25,777 nt of DNA. Origin: Deltaproteobacteria bacterium UBA2221. GTDB lineage: Bacteria; Desulfobacterota; Syntrophorhabdia; Syntrophorhabdales; WCHB1-27. The notes beneath the pieces were generated by a model. It did no database searches, was not told where the DNA came from, and worked only from the letters and a program-made list of their open reading frames with translations. Positions 1-7,561 of this stretch are shown one piece after another. A program made the position numbers and the translations under genes. The stretch is from NCBI GenBank assembly GCA_002328485.1, contig DCUF01000016.1, positions 33,934-59,710 on the forward strand. Reading direction: 5' to 3'. Numbering within the stretch: the stretch's first letter is position 1; each line of letters begins with the position of its first letter.

Positions 1-25
1 GCTCTTCCAACTGAGCTATGGGCCC
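1..25 (-). tRNA. tRNA, 5' part only (truncated by window edge)
   Basis: Read on the minus strand from base 25, the sequence gives an acceptor strand GGGCCCA, the TA linker, and a D-arm GCTC-AGTTGGAA-GAGC, which is the canonical start of a bacterial tRNA. The anticodon lies outside the window, so the amino acid cannot be assigned. A good promoter lies just upstream on the same strand. Confidence 0.88.
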
Positions 26-37
26 ATGCGTTGGGAT

Positions 38-67
38 AGATTAACTGATCAAACCTCATTTTGTCAA
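38..67 (-). promoter_or_regulatory. sigma-70-type promoter for the tRNA
   Basis: On the minus strand a perfect -35 TTGACA (62-67) is followed after 18 bases by TAATCT (38-43); a 17-base spacing would give TTAATC. The -10 box ends 12 bases before the first tRNA base, leaving a leader of about 5 bases, as expected for a stable-RNA promoter. This is a pattern match only. Confidence 0.6.
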
Positions 68-124
68 GCGAATGCCCCGGCTATTCAAAGGGGTTTCTGC
101 ACCTCACAGGTTTCCCATGAGTGG

Positions 125-141
125 TTGGCATTTCGTTTGCA
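125..141 (+). promoter_or_regulatory. candidate sigma-54 (-24/-12) promoter
   Basis: TTGGCATTTCGTTTGCA places the invariant GG (127-128) and GC (139-140) exactly ten bases apart and closely fits the RpoN consensus TTGGCAC-N4-TTGC. It lies about 90 bases before the first EAL-HDOD gene and points toward it. If used, transcription would start near 152 and need an enhancer-binding activator; no activator gene is in the window. Confidence 0.55.
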
Positions 142-230
142 TTAGCACAATCCTGTTGGACAGAAGCTAAGCGGGTCTCACGACGCACTCAACACTCAAA
201 ATGCGAGTCTAGTTAAAAACGAGAGGGCCT

Positions 231-1448
231 ATGAATGAAATGTACATTAGCAGACAGATGATACTGGGAAGTGATAAGAGCATCTTCGGGTACTCGGTTA
301 TTCTAGATGACAATCCGTTGACGCGATTTGGCTCACCTCATAGCGTGCCGGTTTCTTCGGCAATGCTTTTCGATGCATTTGATAACCTCGATTTCGAAAG
401 AATTTTGAGCAAGAGAGTGAATTTCATTCAGGTCGATGATAGCTTTCTCATAAGCCCCCTTCTGGAGGCGATCAACAGAAAGGCGGTAGTTATTGAAATC
501 CCTCAGAAGGTGGTGGCAGATGCCGATTTCGTTGAGTTCTGCAGGACGCTCAGCCAGCAGGGCTACGCGTTCTGTCTCGATCTGATGGACGAGGGCCAGG
601 CCATGTCGCCTTTTCTCTCTTTTTGTCGATTTGCGAAGGTCGACATCTCTGGAAGGCGATGGAAAGAGATCGCGGAACGCGTTCTTGCGCTGAAGAAATT
701 CAGCGTCCAACTGGTAGCATGCCCCACCAAGACGAAAGAGGATTTTGACAACTGTTGTGCCCTCGGCATGAATCTGTTTGAGGGTAATTTCTTTGCCAAA
801 TCGGCCATTGTAACCAAAAAGGCCATCTCACCTTCCCAGGCTAATCTTCTCGATCTGTCTAACAGTTTGATGAGAAACGATGAAATGCAAATAGTGGAGC
901 GGCACTTCAAGGCTAATCCGGAACTCACGTTCGGCCTTCTCAAGCTCATCAATTCTTCCTTCTTCCAGTTGCGAGAGAAGATAACCTCCATCAGGCAGGC
1001 AATAGGCTTGTTAGGCTACGATAATCTCTACAAGTGGGTAACCCTGATGATGTTCTCAGTGGATTATAGGGACAGTCGTTCTAACCCGCTTTTCGAAAAG
1101 GCCCTTTTACGCGGACGGCTCATGGAACTGCTCGCTGAAAGGAGCACTTCAGAGCGATCGGTGGCCGACAGCGCCTTTGTTACCGGAATTCTGAGTCTTG
1201 TGGAGGTGCTTTTCCAGGTTCCAATCGATGAGATTGTTGAAAAATTGAATGTCTCCAAAGATATCCAGGATGCCTTGCTGAACCGGGAAGGGGTCTTGGG
1301 GAGACTTCTCGTGTTATGCGATGCCCTGGATGACCAGGCATACCAGCAAATAGGCGAATATCTGACGGAGCTCAAACTGACAGCGCGGGATCTATGGGCT
1401 TGTGAAACAAGAGCCATAATAGAATACGAGAAGACCCATGAGCAATAG
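231..1448 (+). CDS. EAL-like/HDOD signalling protein, first of a tandem pair
   Basis: A 405-residue cytoplasmic protein. Residues about 1-200 form a degenerate EAL-type domain and about 205-400 an HDOD domain (a degenerate HD-type output domain, recognisable in residues ending LLGYDN). The same architecture is seen in YuxH/CdgJ-type regulators. The EAL signature is lost: the usual YELLFR-like start reads YSVILDD, and the usual EGVET loop reads ACPTKT. Cyclic-di-GMP hydrolysis is therefore very unlikely, and a protein-binding or sensing role is inferred. The ATG follows GAGAGG with a 4-base spacing. A close paralogue starts 48 bases downstream, probably in the same transcript. The partner and signal are unknown. 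Confidence 0.85.
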   Translation: MNEMYISRQMILGSDKSIFGYSVILDDNPLTRFGSPHSVPVSSAMLFDAFDNLDFERILSKRVNFIQVDDSFLISPLLEAINRKAVVIEIPQKVVADADFVEFCRTLSQQGYAFCLDLMDEGQAMSPFLSFCRFAKVDISGRRWKEIAERVLALKKFSVQLVACPTKTKEDFDNCCALGMNLFEGNFFAKSAIVTKKAISPSQANLLDLSNSLMRNDEMQIVERHFKANPELTFGLLKLINSSFFQLREKITSIRQAIGLLGYDNLYKWVTLMMFSVDYRDSRSNPLFEKALLRGRLMELLAERSTSERSVADSAFVTGILSLVEVLFQVPIDEIVEKLNVSKDIQDALLNREGVLGRLLVLCDALDDQAYQQIGEYLTELKLTARDLWACETRAIIEYEKTHEQ

Positions 1449-1496
1449 ACGAAATTACGATCACATGGTGTCGCCTGAGTAAAAGGACTGCCAACC

Positions 1497-2735
1497 ATGG
1501 ACAACCTGGTCGCTAGACAGCCGATTTTCGACAAAGATCTCAACGTATTCGGGTATGAAATAGTCTCCAGATCCGGGCTGACGAACTCGTACGTGTCAGG
1601 AGACGAAAACCATGCATCCTTGAGTGCTATTCGTAACGCCTTCCTCCTCCTTGGGACAAAAATGGTTGCCGGGAGAAAAAAGATATTTCTTGACCTTCCT
1701 CGTGCTCTGATTGTTGACGGTGTGGCTCTGACGTTACCGAGCGAGACAACGGTGATCAACATTGTGGTTGGTGGGGAGGCTGACGACACTGTGGCGTCCG
1801 CGTGCAGCGCCTTGAAGGAAGCCCATTTTTCACTGTCCTTGGAGGAAGATAGCTGTCTCGATGTGGCGGCCTGCCAAAACCTGTTGGGGTGTGTGGACAT
1901 TATCAGGAAACCTTTTAAGTCTGTTATGGACACGAACGATTCGGCTCGGATGCGTCGCTATCGTGACTCTGGGAAAGTGGTATTGGCCGAGGGGGTGGAG
2001 ACCAGAGAAGACTTCGAGGTGGCACGCATGCAGGGCTATGATCTATTCCTTGGAGGTTTCTTCAGCAAACCGTCGGTAATCCGCTCAAGGGAGATTCCAG
2101 GCAATAAGCTCAACTGCTTGCAGTTGCTGCGGGAGGTAAACCGGACCGAACTCGATTTTGCCGAACTCGAAAAGACTATCAAGCAGGACACTTCCTTGTG
2201 CTATACGCTGCTGAATTACGTTAACTCCGCTTACTTCGGACTGGATGAGTCGATAGGGTCGATACGCCATGCCTTGGTCTTGCTGGGTGAAAAGGAGGTA
2301 AGAAAATGGGCCAACCTCATTTTGTTCACCTTTATGGGATTCGACAAGCCTTCCGAATTGATAGTCGCCTCATTGATTCGGGCAAGACTCTGTGAAACCC
2401 TCGGAATTGAGATAGGCATGGAGGATCGAGCCTCGGAATTATTCCTCATGGGCATGTTTTCTATGTTTGACGCTCTCATGGGCAGACCGATGGCTGAAAT
2501 TCTCGATGCAATCCATCTGTCACGCGAGGTGGAGAAAGCCCTTCTATATGGCTCAGACGTCTACGGTCGAATCTTTCAAGCAGTGGTCAGTTACGAGATC
2601 GGAAACTGGGGAGATTTTGCGCAACATGCTGAGGCCTTGGGAATCGAGGAAGCGGTGGCTCCGGATCTCTATCTCCAAGCCGTGGAATGGGCTGAAACCG
2701 TATCCAGCCAGCGGGCGAATTTGGCCGCATCATGA
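1497..2735 (+). CDS. EAL-like/HDOD signalling protein, second of a tandem pair
   Basis: A 412-residue paralogue of the preceding gene, with an N-terminal EAL-type domain (opening ARQPIFDKDLNVFGYE, typical of YuxH-like proteins) and a C-terminal HDOD domain from about residue 205. It keeps more of the EAL fold signature than its neighbour: AEGVET is intact and is followed by GYDLFLGGFFSKP, where active enzymes usually have QGYFF. The metal-binding residues of active phosphodiesterases are not evident, so it is probably non-catalytic. AAAGGA lies 9 bases before the ATG. Its placement behind the first paralogue suggests the two act together, perhaps as a heteromer; that is inference. Confidence 0.86.
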   Translation: MDNLVARQPIFDKDLNVFGYEIVSRSGLTNSYVSGDENHASLSAIRNAFLLLGTKMVAGRKKIFLDLPRALIVDGVALTLPSETTVINIVVGGEADDTVASACSALKEAHFSLSLEEDSCLDVAACQNLLGCVDIIRKPFKSVMDTNDSARMRRYRDSGKVVLAEGVETREDFEVARMQGYDLFLGGFFSKPSVIRSREIPGNKLNCLQLLREVNRTELDFAELEKTIKQDTSLCYTLLNYVNSAYFGLDESIGSIRHALVLLGEKEVRKWANLILFTFMGFDKPSELIVASLIRARLCETLGIEIGMEDRASELFLMGMFSMFDALMGRPMAEILDAIHLSREVEKALLYGSDVYGRIFQAVVSYEIGNWGDFAQHAEALGIEEAVAPDLYLQAVEWAETVSSQRANLAAS

Positions 2736-2839
2736 GCAATTATAGAACGCGATGGGGTATGCCGTCGGTGTTGCTTTAAACATCGAGGGTGTCGAGGAAC
2801 CACATGTCAAGTATTTATTAAATAATTTTAAGATTTAGC

Positions 2840-2869
2840 TTGACAAAAAAAACAGGCACAATTTAAGAT
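2840..2869 (+). promoter_or_regulatory. promoter of the cold-shock gene
   Basis: A perfect TTGACA (2840-2845) is followed after 18 bases by TAAGAT (2864-2869). Upstream lies a very AT-rich stretch (about 2808-2838) that could act as an UP element. The predicted 5' leader is short, about 37 bases, unlike the long structured leader of E. coli cspA. Confidence 0.6.
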
Positions 2870-2913
2870 ACTAAAAGCAGTATTACTTTATTCTACGAAA
2901 GGAGTCAGGTAGT

Positions 2914-3117
2914 ATGCCAGTAGGTAAGGTTAAATGGTTTAATGACTCAAAGGGGTATGGCTTCATCGAACAGGACAACGGGGGGGATGTCTTTGTTCAC
3001 TATTCGGCAATCAAACAAGATGGGTTCAAGACACTGAAAACAGGTGAGAGCGTGGAGTTCGAGATAGTAAATGGTCCCAAGGGACCGCAGGCAGCAAACG
3101 TCATGAAGACAGACTAA
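2914..3117 (+). CDS. cold-shock domain protein (CspA family)
   Basis: A 67-residue single cold-shock domain, the normal length for the family. RNP1 (KGYGFIE, about residues 14-20) and RNP2 (DVFVHYSAI) are both intact. Such proteins bind single-stranded RNA and DNA and act as RNA chaperones in the cytoplasm. It has its own promoter and terminator, so it is monocistronic. AAAGGAG precedes the ATG with a 9-base spacing. Its stop codon overlaps the stop of the convergent mazG. Which Csp paralogue it is, and whether it responds to cold, cannot be told from sequence. Confidence 0.95.
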   Translation: MPVGKVKWFNDSKGYGFIEQDNGGDVFVHYSAIKQDGFKTLKTGESVEFEIVNGPKGPQAANVMKTD

Positions 3118-3890
3118 CCAAAGGGACCTTCGGGTCCCTTTTTCTCTTTTTTCTTTGCTTCATCCCACAGAGCATCCATCGTTTTCATATCTGATGTTTC
3201 TACATTCGTCGCCTGCTCGATGTAGGCAAAGCGCCTGATAAATTTGTCAATGGTACCCCTTAACGCGGCCTCGGGGTCGATTTTGTGGAATCGGGATAGA
3301 TTGACAACGGTGAAGAGGATGTCCCCTATCTCTTCCTCAATATGCTTTGGTCCGCCTGACGTCTGGGCCTCCTTCAACTCTGCCAGTTCCTCTTCCAGTT
3401 TGCCGTATACAGCCTCAATACTGTCCCAATCAAACCCTAGCTTCGCTGCCCTTCTAGAAATGAGATAGGCCCGTGAAAGGGCAGGCAGGATGGAGGGGAC
3501 TCCAGATAGTGGGGAGTAATCTTTATCCTCCTCTTTCTTGATTTGTTCCCATCGCTGCTCGACGGAACCGGAGCGGTCCTCGTTTGGCCCGAAAACATGA
3601 GGGTGCCTTTTTCTCATCTTGGCGATGATCTCCGATAGCACCTCGGCCATACAGAAGAGGTTCCTTTCCTCGCAAATCCTGGCAATAAAAACGATATGGA
3701 AAAGGAGGTCGCCCAACTCGCCGCGTATCGACTCATACTCCTTCTTGTCGATGGCGTCGATCAGCTCGTAGACCTCCTCGACGAGAAAGGTACGAAATCC
3801 TTCCATGGTTTGTTTCTTGTCCCACGGGCATCCGTGTTCGCCCCGTAGGGTCGAGACAAGTCCTACAAGCTCTGTCAAGAGTCCTTCCAC
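3114..3890 (-). CDS. mazG: nucleoside triphosphate pyrophosphohydrolase MazG
   Basis: A 258-residue all-alpha NTP pyrophosphatase of the double-domain E. coli type, hydrolysing (d)NTPs to NMP and pyrophosphate as house-cleaning. The N-terminal MazG domain shows the metal-binding pattern EEVYELIDAI followed by GELGDLLFHIV. The C-terminal repeat shows ELAELKEA followed by EEIGDILFTVV. The start is GTG behind a strong GGGAGG (4-base spacing), inside the last 16 bases of kdtA, so it is translationally coupled. The final residues (KKGPEGPFG) are encoded by the terminator hairpin of the convergent cold-shock gene, and the two stops overlap in CTAA. Confidence 0.95.
   Translation of the reverse strand: MEGLLTELVGLVSTLRGEHGCPWDKKQTMEGFRTFLVEEVYELIDAIDKKEYESIRGELGDLLFHIVFIARICEERNLFCMAEVLSEIIAKMRKRHPHVFGPNEDRSGSVEQRWEQIKKEEDKDYSPLSGVPSILPALSRAYLISRRAAKLGFDWDSIEAVYGKLEEELAELKEAQTSGGPKHIEEEIGDILFTVVNLSRFHKIDPEAALRGTIDKFIRRFAYIEQATNVETSDMKTMDALWDEAKKKEKKGPEGPFG
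3120..3152 (+). terminator. rho-independent terminator of the cold-shock gene
   Basis: A perfect 9-bp stem, AAAGGGACC (3120-3128) and GGTCCCTTT (3133-3141), closes on a TTCG tetraloop and runs into a T-rich tract. It starts two bases after the cold-shock stop codon. The same bases, read on the other strand, encode the last residues of MazG. Confidence 0.93.
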
Positions 3891-5119
3891 AAGACCTCCC
3901 TGATCCTGGCTACAGTCTCGACCATCACCTGGTTTTGTGCATCGATTATGCTCCGGCCGGCCCGGCCCATATCTATCCTGACCTCATCATTCTCCAAGAG
4001 AAATGAGATTTTCTCGAGTAATTCGTCGGCACTGGTCACGCGAATCCCCCCGCCCGTCGTTATGACCTGATCAGCAACCTCCTTGAAATTCTCCACGTGA
4101 GGACCGAACAAAACAGGGGTCTCGAAGAATAAGGGTTCCAACATGTTCTGGCCGCCGTAAGGTGCCAGGCTGCCCCCTACAAAGGCTAGGTCGCTCTCGC
4201 CATATATGTCCATCAGGTCACCGACGGTATCAACAACGACGGCATCGAAGTCCCCACTATCCTCCCTGTGACCTCTCAGAACTGAGTAACGTATCGTGGT
4301 GAGGGGCTGACGCAGAGCGTCCTCGATGGCGCTCACGAGATGCAATTCACGGGGCGCTACGAATACCTTCAACTCACGGAACCTCTTCTTCAGATCCAGA
4401 ATGACACCGATTACTGGTTCAAGCTCCTTTTCCTTGATACTACCGAAGGTCACCACACCAAATCTCTGTTCCCTTCGAGGGGGTGTCGATATGCCTCTGA
4501 AGTATTTAAGGTTACCGGTAGAGACCACCCTTTGAGGATCCATTCCCAGGTGAACAAACCGCTCGGCGTGGCTGTCGGACTGGGCGAGCACGAGATTCAC
4601 ACAGGAAAAGACAGGCCTCAAAAGGGAGGAAACAAGCTTGTACCTTCCAATAGTGCTGTCAGAGATCCTACCGTTGACTATCACGATCGGTATACCCCGT
4701 CGCCTGGCCGTCCAGATAAGGTTGGGCCACAGCTCGGTTTCCACCAGGATAAGGCCCCTGAAGAGGGAGTTTCCCATTAAGCGGTTGATCGAAAAGGGCA
4801 GGTCCAGGGGAAGGGAATGGACCAAAGCAGTCTTTCCGAGCTTGCGCCGAAGAAGATCACGCGCATAATAGGTGTTTGTGGTGACGAGAAAACGGGCGTC
4901 GGGTATCGTAAGGCCGATCTGCTCCACAAGGTTGTGGGCTATGGCCGATTCACCCAAAGAGGCGGCATGAATCCAAACCAGACCCTGAGGATCATCCTCG
5001 ATGCCCTGGGGAACGAGCCTTTCGCGTAGGTTATTCCTGATTTTGCGATTGAATAGAGCGAACAGGCTAAAGAAGGGTAGGGCTAAATGGACTGTTAGGT
5101 TGTAGAGGTATTTCCACAT
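3875..5119 (-). CDS. waaA: 3-deoxy-D-manno-octulosonic acid (Kdo) transferase
   Basis: A 414-residue GT-B glycosyltransferase (KdtA/WaaA) that transfers Kdo from CMP-Kdo to the lipid A precursor at the inner face of the cytoplasmic membrane. An N-terminal hydrophobic anchor (about residues 5-25) is followed by the family motifs WIHAASLGE, which contains the catalytic-base glutamate, and LVETELWPNL. The C-terminal nucleotide-sugar domain has FVGGSLAPYGGQNMLEP. Length is typical. It overlaps the upstream acyltransferase by 25 bases and mazG by 16. Whether it adds one, two or more Kdo units cannot be told from sequence. Confidence 0.95.
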   Translation of the reverse strand: MWKYLYNLTVHLALPFFSLFALFNRKIRNNLRERLVPQGIEDDPQGLVWIHAASLGESAIAHNLVEQIGLTIPDARFLVTTNTYYARDLLRRKLGKTALVHSLPLDLPFSINRLMGNSLFRGLILVETELWPNLIWTARRRGIPIVIVNGRISDSTIGRYKLVSSLLRPVFSCVNLVLAQSDSHAERFVHLGMDPQRVVSTGNLKYFRGISTPPRREQRFGVVTFGSIKEKELEPVIGVILDLKKRFRELKVFVAPRELHLVSAIEDALRQPLTTIRYSVLRGHREDSGDFDAVVVDTVGDLMDIYGESDLAFVGGSLAPYGGQNMLEPLFFETPVLFGPHVENFKEVADQVITTGGGIRVTSADELLEKISFLLENDEVRIDMGRAGRSIIDAQNQVMVETVARIREVLWKDS

Positions 5120-5775
5120 GTCATTCTATCGGCCCGCGCCGTGAGGTCTACCAGTTGCTGCTCTATCTGGACGCGCAGTTCCTCTATTTGGTCATCATTA
5201 AGGGATGGGTCGATATAGGTAGGATTACCCCAAATGAAGACGATTTTGGCAAAGGGAAGAGGCAGGACAAACTCGTCCCAGGAATGAAAGAGTTTTTTTT
5301 TAGTCGCACCGTATGAGACGGGGACAATCGGTCGTCGGCTCATACGAGCGAATTCCAATATACCTTTCTTCATTCTGTGACGAGGGCCTTTTGGACCGTC
5401 CGGGGTAATGCCTATATCCTGATCTTTTTTTGCGGCCCGGAGCATCTCCCTCAATGAAGATACCCTTCCAGCCTTGCCGTAGGAGCCTCTGATGGCTTCA
5501 AGACCGAAGTATCGGACGACCCGGGCGATAAATTCTCCATCCCTATGCCTAGATATAAGCACCTTCCCTTGACCGCGTTTGTAGGCAAAAGGCATGGCCA
5601 GCAGTCTCCCGTGCCAAAAGCATGATATGATGCTGTCGCCCCTTTGCCAGATCTCCTCGACTGCCCCCCTGTTCACATGACTGATTCTGAGGGTCATTCT
5701 TAGAAGGGCGAGAAAGCCGTAGGCCAAGGGCGGCAAGAGATGCGACACAAGCCGGTTCTTAATGGTTCTAAGCAT
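5095..5775 (-). CDS. lysophospholipid acyltransferase family protein (DUF374)
   Basis: A 226-residue membrane-associated acyltransferase-fold protein. An N-terminal hydrophobic stretch (about residues 12-28) precedes the DUF374 hallmarks CFWHGRLLAMPF, ISRHRDGEF and TPDGPKGPR. The HX4D box of classical LPLATs is not present in that exact form, as is usual for DUF374. It sits between msbA and waaA and overlaps waaA. No LpxL/LpxM-type late acyltransferase is in the cluster, so a role in adding secondary acyl chains to lipid A is plausible but inferred. The start ATG has only a weak ribosome site. Confidence 0.82.
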   Translation of the reverse strand: MLRTIKNRLVSHLLPPLAYGFLALLRMTLRISHVNRGAVEEIWQRGDSIISCFWHGRLLAMPFAYKRGQGKVLISRHRDGEFIARVVRYFGLEAIRGSYGKAGRVSSLREMLRAAKKDQDIGITPDGPKGPRHRMKKGILEFARMSRRPIVPVSYGATKKKLFHSWDEFVLPLPFAKIVFIWGNPTYIDPSLNDDQIEELRVQIEQQLVDLTARADRMTCGNTSTT

Positions 5776-5812
5776 AGGTATACACCGTCAATCATCAACA
5801 CCCATCTATCTG

Positions 5813-7561
5813 CTACTGGCTTAGACGGATCACTTTCTTGCCCCTGCCTTCTTTGAACTGGAGTGTATAGAGCCTTCTGTAGGGCCCTTCCTCCTCCATC
5901 AACTCGGTATGTGTTCCTTCCTGGACGATGGTGCCCCTCTCGAGGACTATTATGCGGTCCGCATTGATGATGGTGGAAAGCCGATGGGCAACGATTATTG
6001 TGGTTCTCCCCTTCATCAAGTTCTCCAAGGCCTTCTGAACCTCGGTTTCCGAGGCGGTATCAAGGGCGCTTGTGGCTTCGTCCAGGACTAAGACGGGGGC
6101 GTTCTTGTAAAACGCCCTTGCTATAGCGATTCTCTGCTTTTGCCCGCCGGAGAGTCTGATGCCTTTTTCTCCGACTGTTGTCTCGTAATGATTTGGCAGT
6201 TTCAGGATAAACTCGTGAGCATTGGCTAAACGGGCCGCTTCCTCGATCCGGGCGGCGTCTTCGTCGGCACCGTAGGCGATGTTTTTACTGATCGAATCAT
6301 TGAAGAGTATTACATCTTGCGTGACAAGAGCAATGTTCCTGCGAAGGGAATCAAGAGTGACAGCCCTGATATCGGTCTGGTCTATCATTATGGAGCCCGA
6401 GGTTACATCATAGAAACGAGGGATGAGATTCAGAAGCGTGCTTTTCCCCACCCCGCTTTCGCCCACGATGGCCAGAACCTCGTTCTTCTCAATCCTGAGG
6501 TTCACGTTGTTGAGAACCATCTTCTCTTCATATTTAAAGAAAACGTTGGAGAATTCGATAGAGCCTTGAACCGGGGGAAGTTCGGTAGCATCAGCCCGAT
6601 TGCAGACTTCCGGTTGCCGGTCAATGATCTCGAAGACCCTTTGGGCCGCAGCCAACCCCTGTTGAATATTATGGTTCTCTTTGTTCACGCGTTTAATAGG
6701 TTCGTACAGCATAAGGAGCGCTGCCATGAAGGAGAAAAAATTCCCAGGTGTGGATGTACCCTGGATTACCTTTCCTCCACCGTACCAGATGATTACGCCG
6801 ACCGCTATTCCGCCGAGGACTTCCATGAGGGGGGAGGAAAGGGCTCTCACCTTATATCGCTTGAGGGCCAAGCGGAAAAGCAAATGGTTTTCTACGCCAA
6901 ACCTTTTGTTTTCATACTCCTCCATCGAAAAGGCCTTCACGATTCTCTGTCCGGTTATAACCTCGTGGAGAAAGCTGGTCAGTCTCGCCATCGCCTTCTG
7001 ATTCTGCATGCTGATCTTACGTAATTTCTTTCCGAAGGCGACGATGGCATAGGTGGCAAAAGGCAGGATGGCAAAGGCTATGGATGCAAGCCACCAATCC
7101 CGATAAAAGACGACAAAAACAAGGCCAATAATAGCGAACGCATCTTTGAGGACGGCTGTAAAGGCGTCAGATACAGTACCCTGAACGAGGCTAATGTCAT
7201 TCACGATCCTGGAGATAATGACCCCTGTTGGGGTTTTGTCGAAGTAGGGGAGAGGCTGTTCCTGAATCCTTCGGAATACGACGTTACGGATGTCAGTAAT
7301 GGCTCTTTGGCCGACAAAACCCATGAGGTAGGTTTGCAAGTAGTCAAAAAGACCTTTAAATAGATAGATAAAAACGATGCCGAAGGAAATCAGCACCAGC
7401 ATCTCCCCCTTCTTTTCATAGAAAACCTGGTCAAGTACCGGCTTGACGAGGTATGCCGTGAGGGGCTGAGAAGCGCCGACCAAGGACATGAACACCATGG
7501 CCATGGCCAGTTTTATCCAGTAGGGCTTTACAAATTTCAGGAGCCTAAGATAGAGTTCCAT
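5813..7561 (-). CDS. msbA: MsbA-type lipid A/LPS ABC flippase
   Basis: A 582-residue half-size ABC exporter, which works as a homodimer in the inner membrane. The six-helix membrane domain (about residues 1-310) is fused to an ATPase domain with Walker A GESGVGKS (367-374), signature LSGGQ (470-474) and Walker B LVLDE (491-495), followed by the AHRLST switch region. Length matches E. coli MsbA. The sequence alone cannot exclude other drug or lipid exporters, but the position between lpxB and waaA makes the lipid A flippase the clear best call. Its start overlaps the end of lpxB by 17 bases. Confidence 0.92.
   Translation of the reverse strand: MELYLRLLKFVKPYWIKLAMAMVFMSLVGASQPLTAYLVKPVLDQVFYEKKGEMLVLISFGIVFIYLFKGLFDYLQTYLMGFVGQRAITDIRNVVFRRIQEQPLPYFDKTPTGVIISRIVNDISLVQGTVSDAFTAVLKDAFAIIGLVFVVFYRDWWLASIAFAILPFATYAIVAFGKKLRKISMQNQKAMARLTSFLHEVITGQRIVKAFSMEEYENKRFGVENHLLFRLALKRYKVRALSSPLMEVLGGIAVGVIIWYGGGKVIQGTSTPGNFFSFMAALLMLYEPIKRVNKENHNIQQGLAAAQRVFEIIDRQPEVCNRADATELPPVQGSIEFSNVFFKYEEKMVLNNVNLRIEKNEVLAIVGESGVGKSTLLNLIPRFYDVTSGSIMIDQTDIRAVTLDSLRRNIALVTQDVILFNDSISKNIAYGADEDAARIEEAARLANAHEFILKLPNHYETTVGEKGIRLSGGQKQRIAIARAFYKNAPVLVLDEATSALDTASETEVQKALENLMKGRTTIIVAHRLSTIINADRIIVLERGTIVQEGTHTELMEEEGPYRRLYTLQFKEGRGKKVIRLSQ

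Noticed and set aside
1064..1933. A 289-codon minus-strand open frame across the two EAL-HDOD genes
   Set aside because: It is antisense to two clear domain proteins, serine/arginine-rich and without any known motif.
6317..7024. A 235-codon plus-strand open frame within msbA
   Set aside because: It is antisense to well-matched MsbA coding sequence, has no recognisable domain or ribosome site, and its composition is that of a shadow frame.
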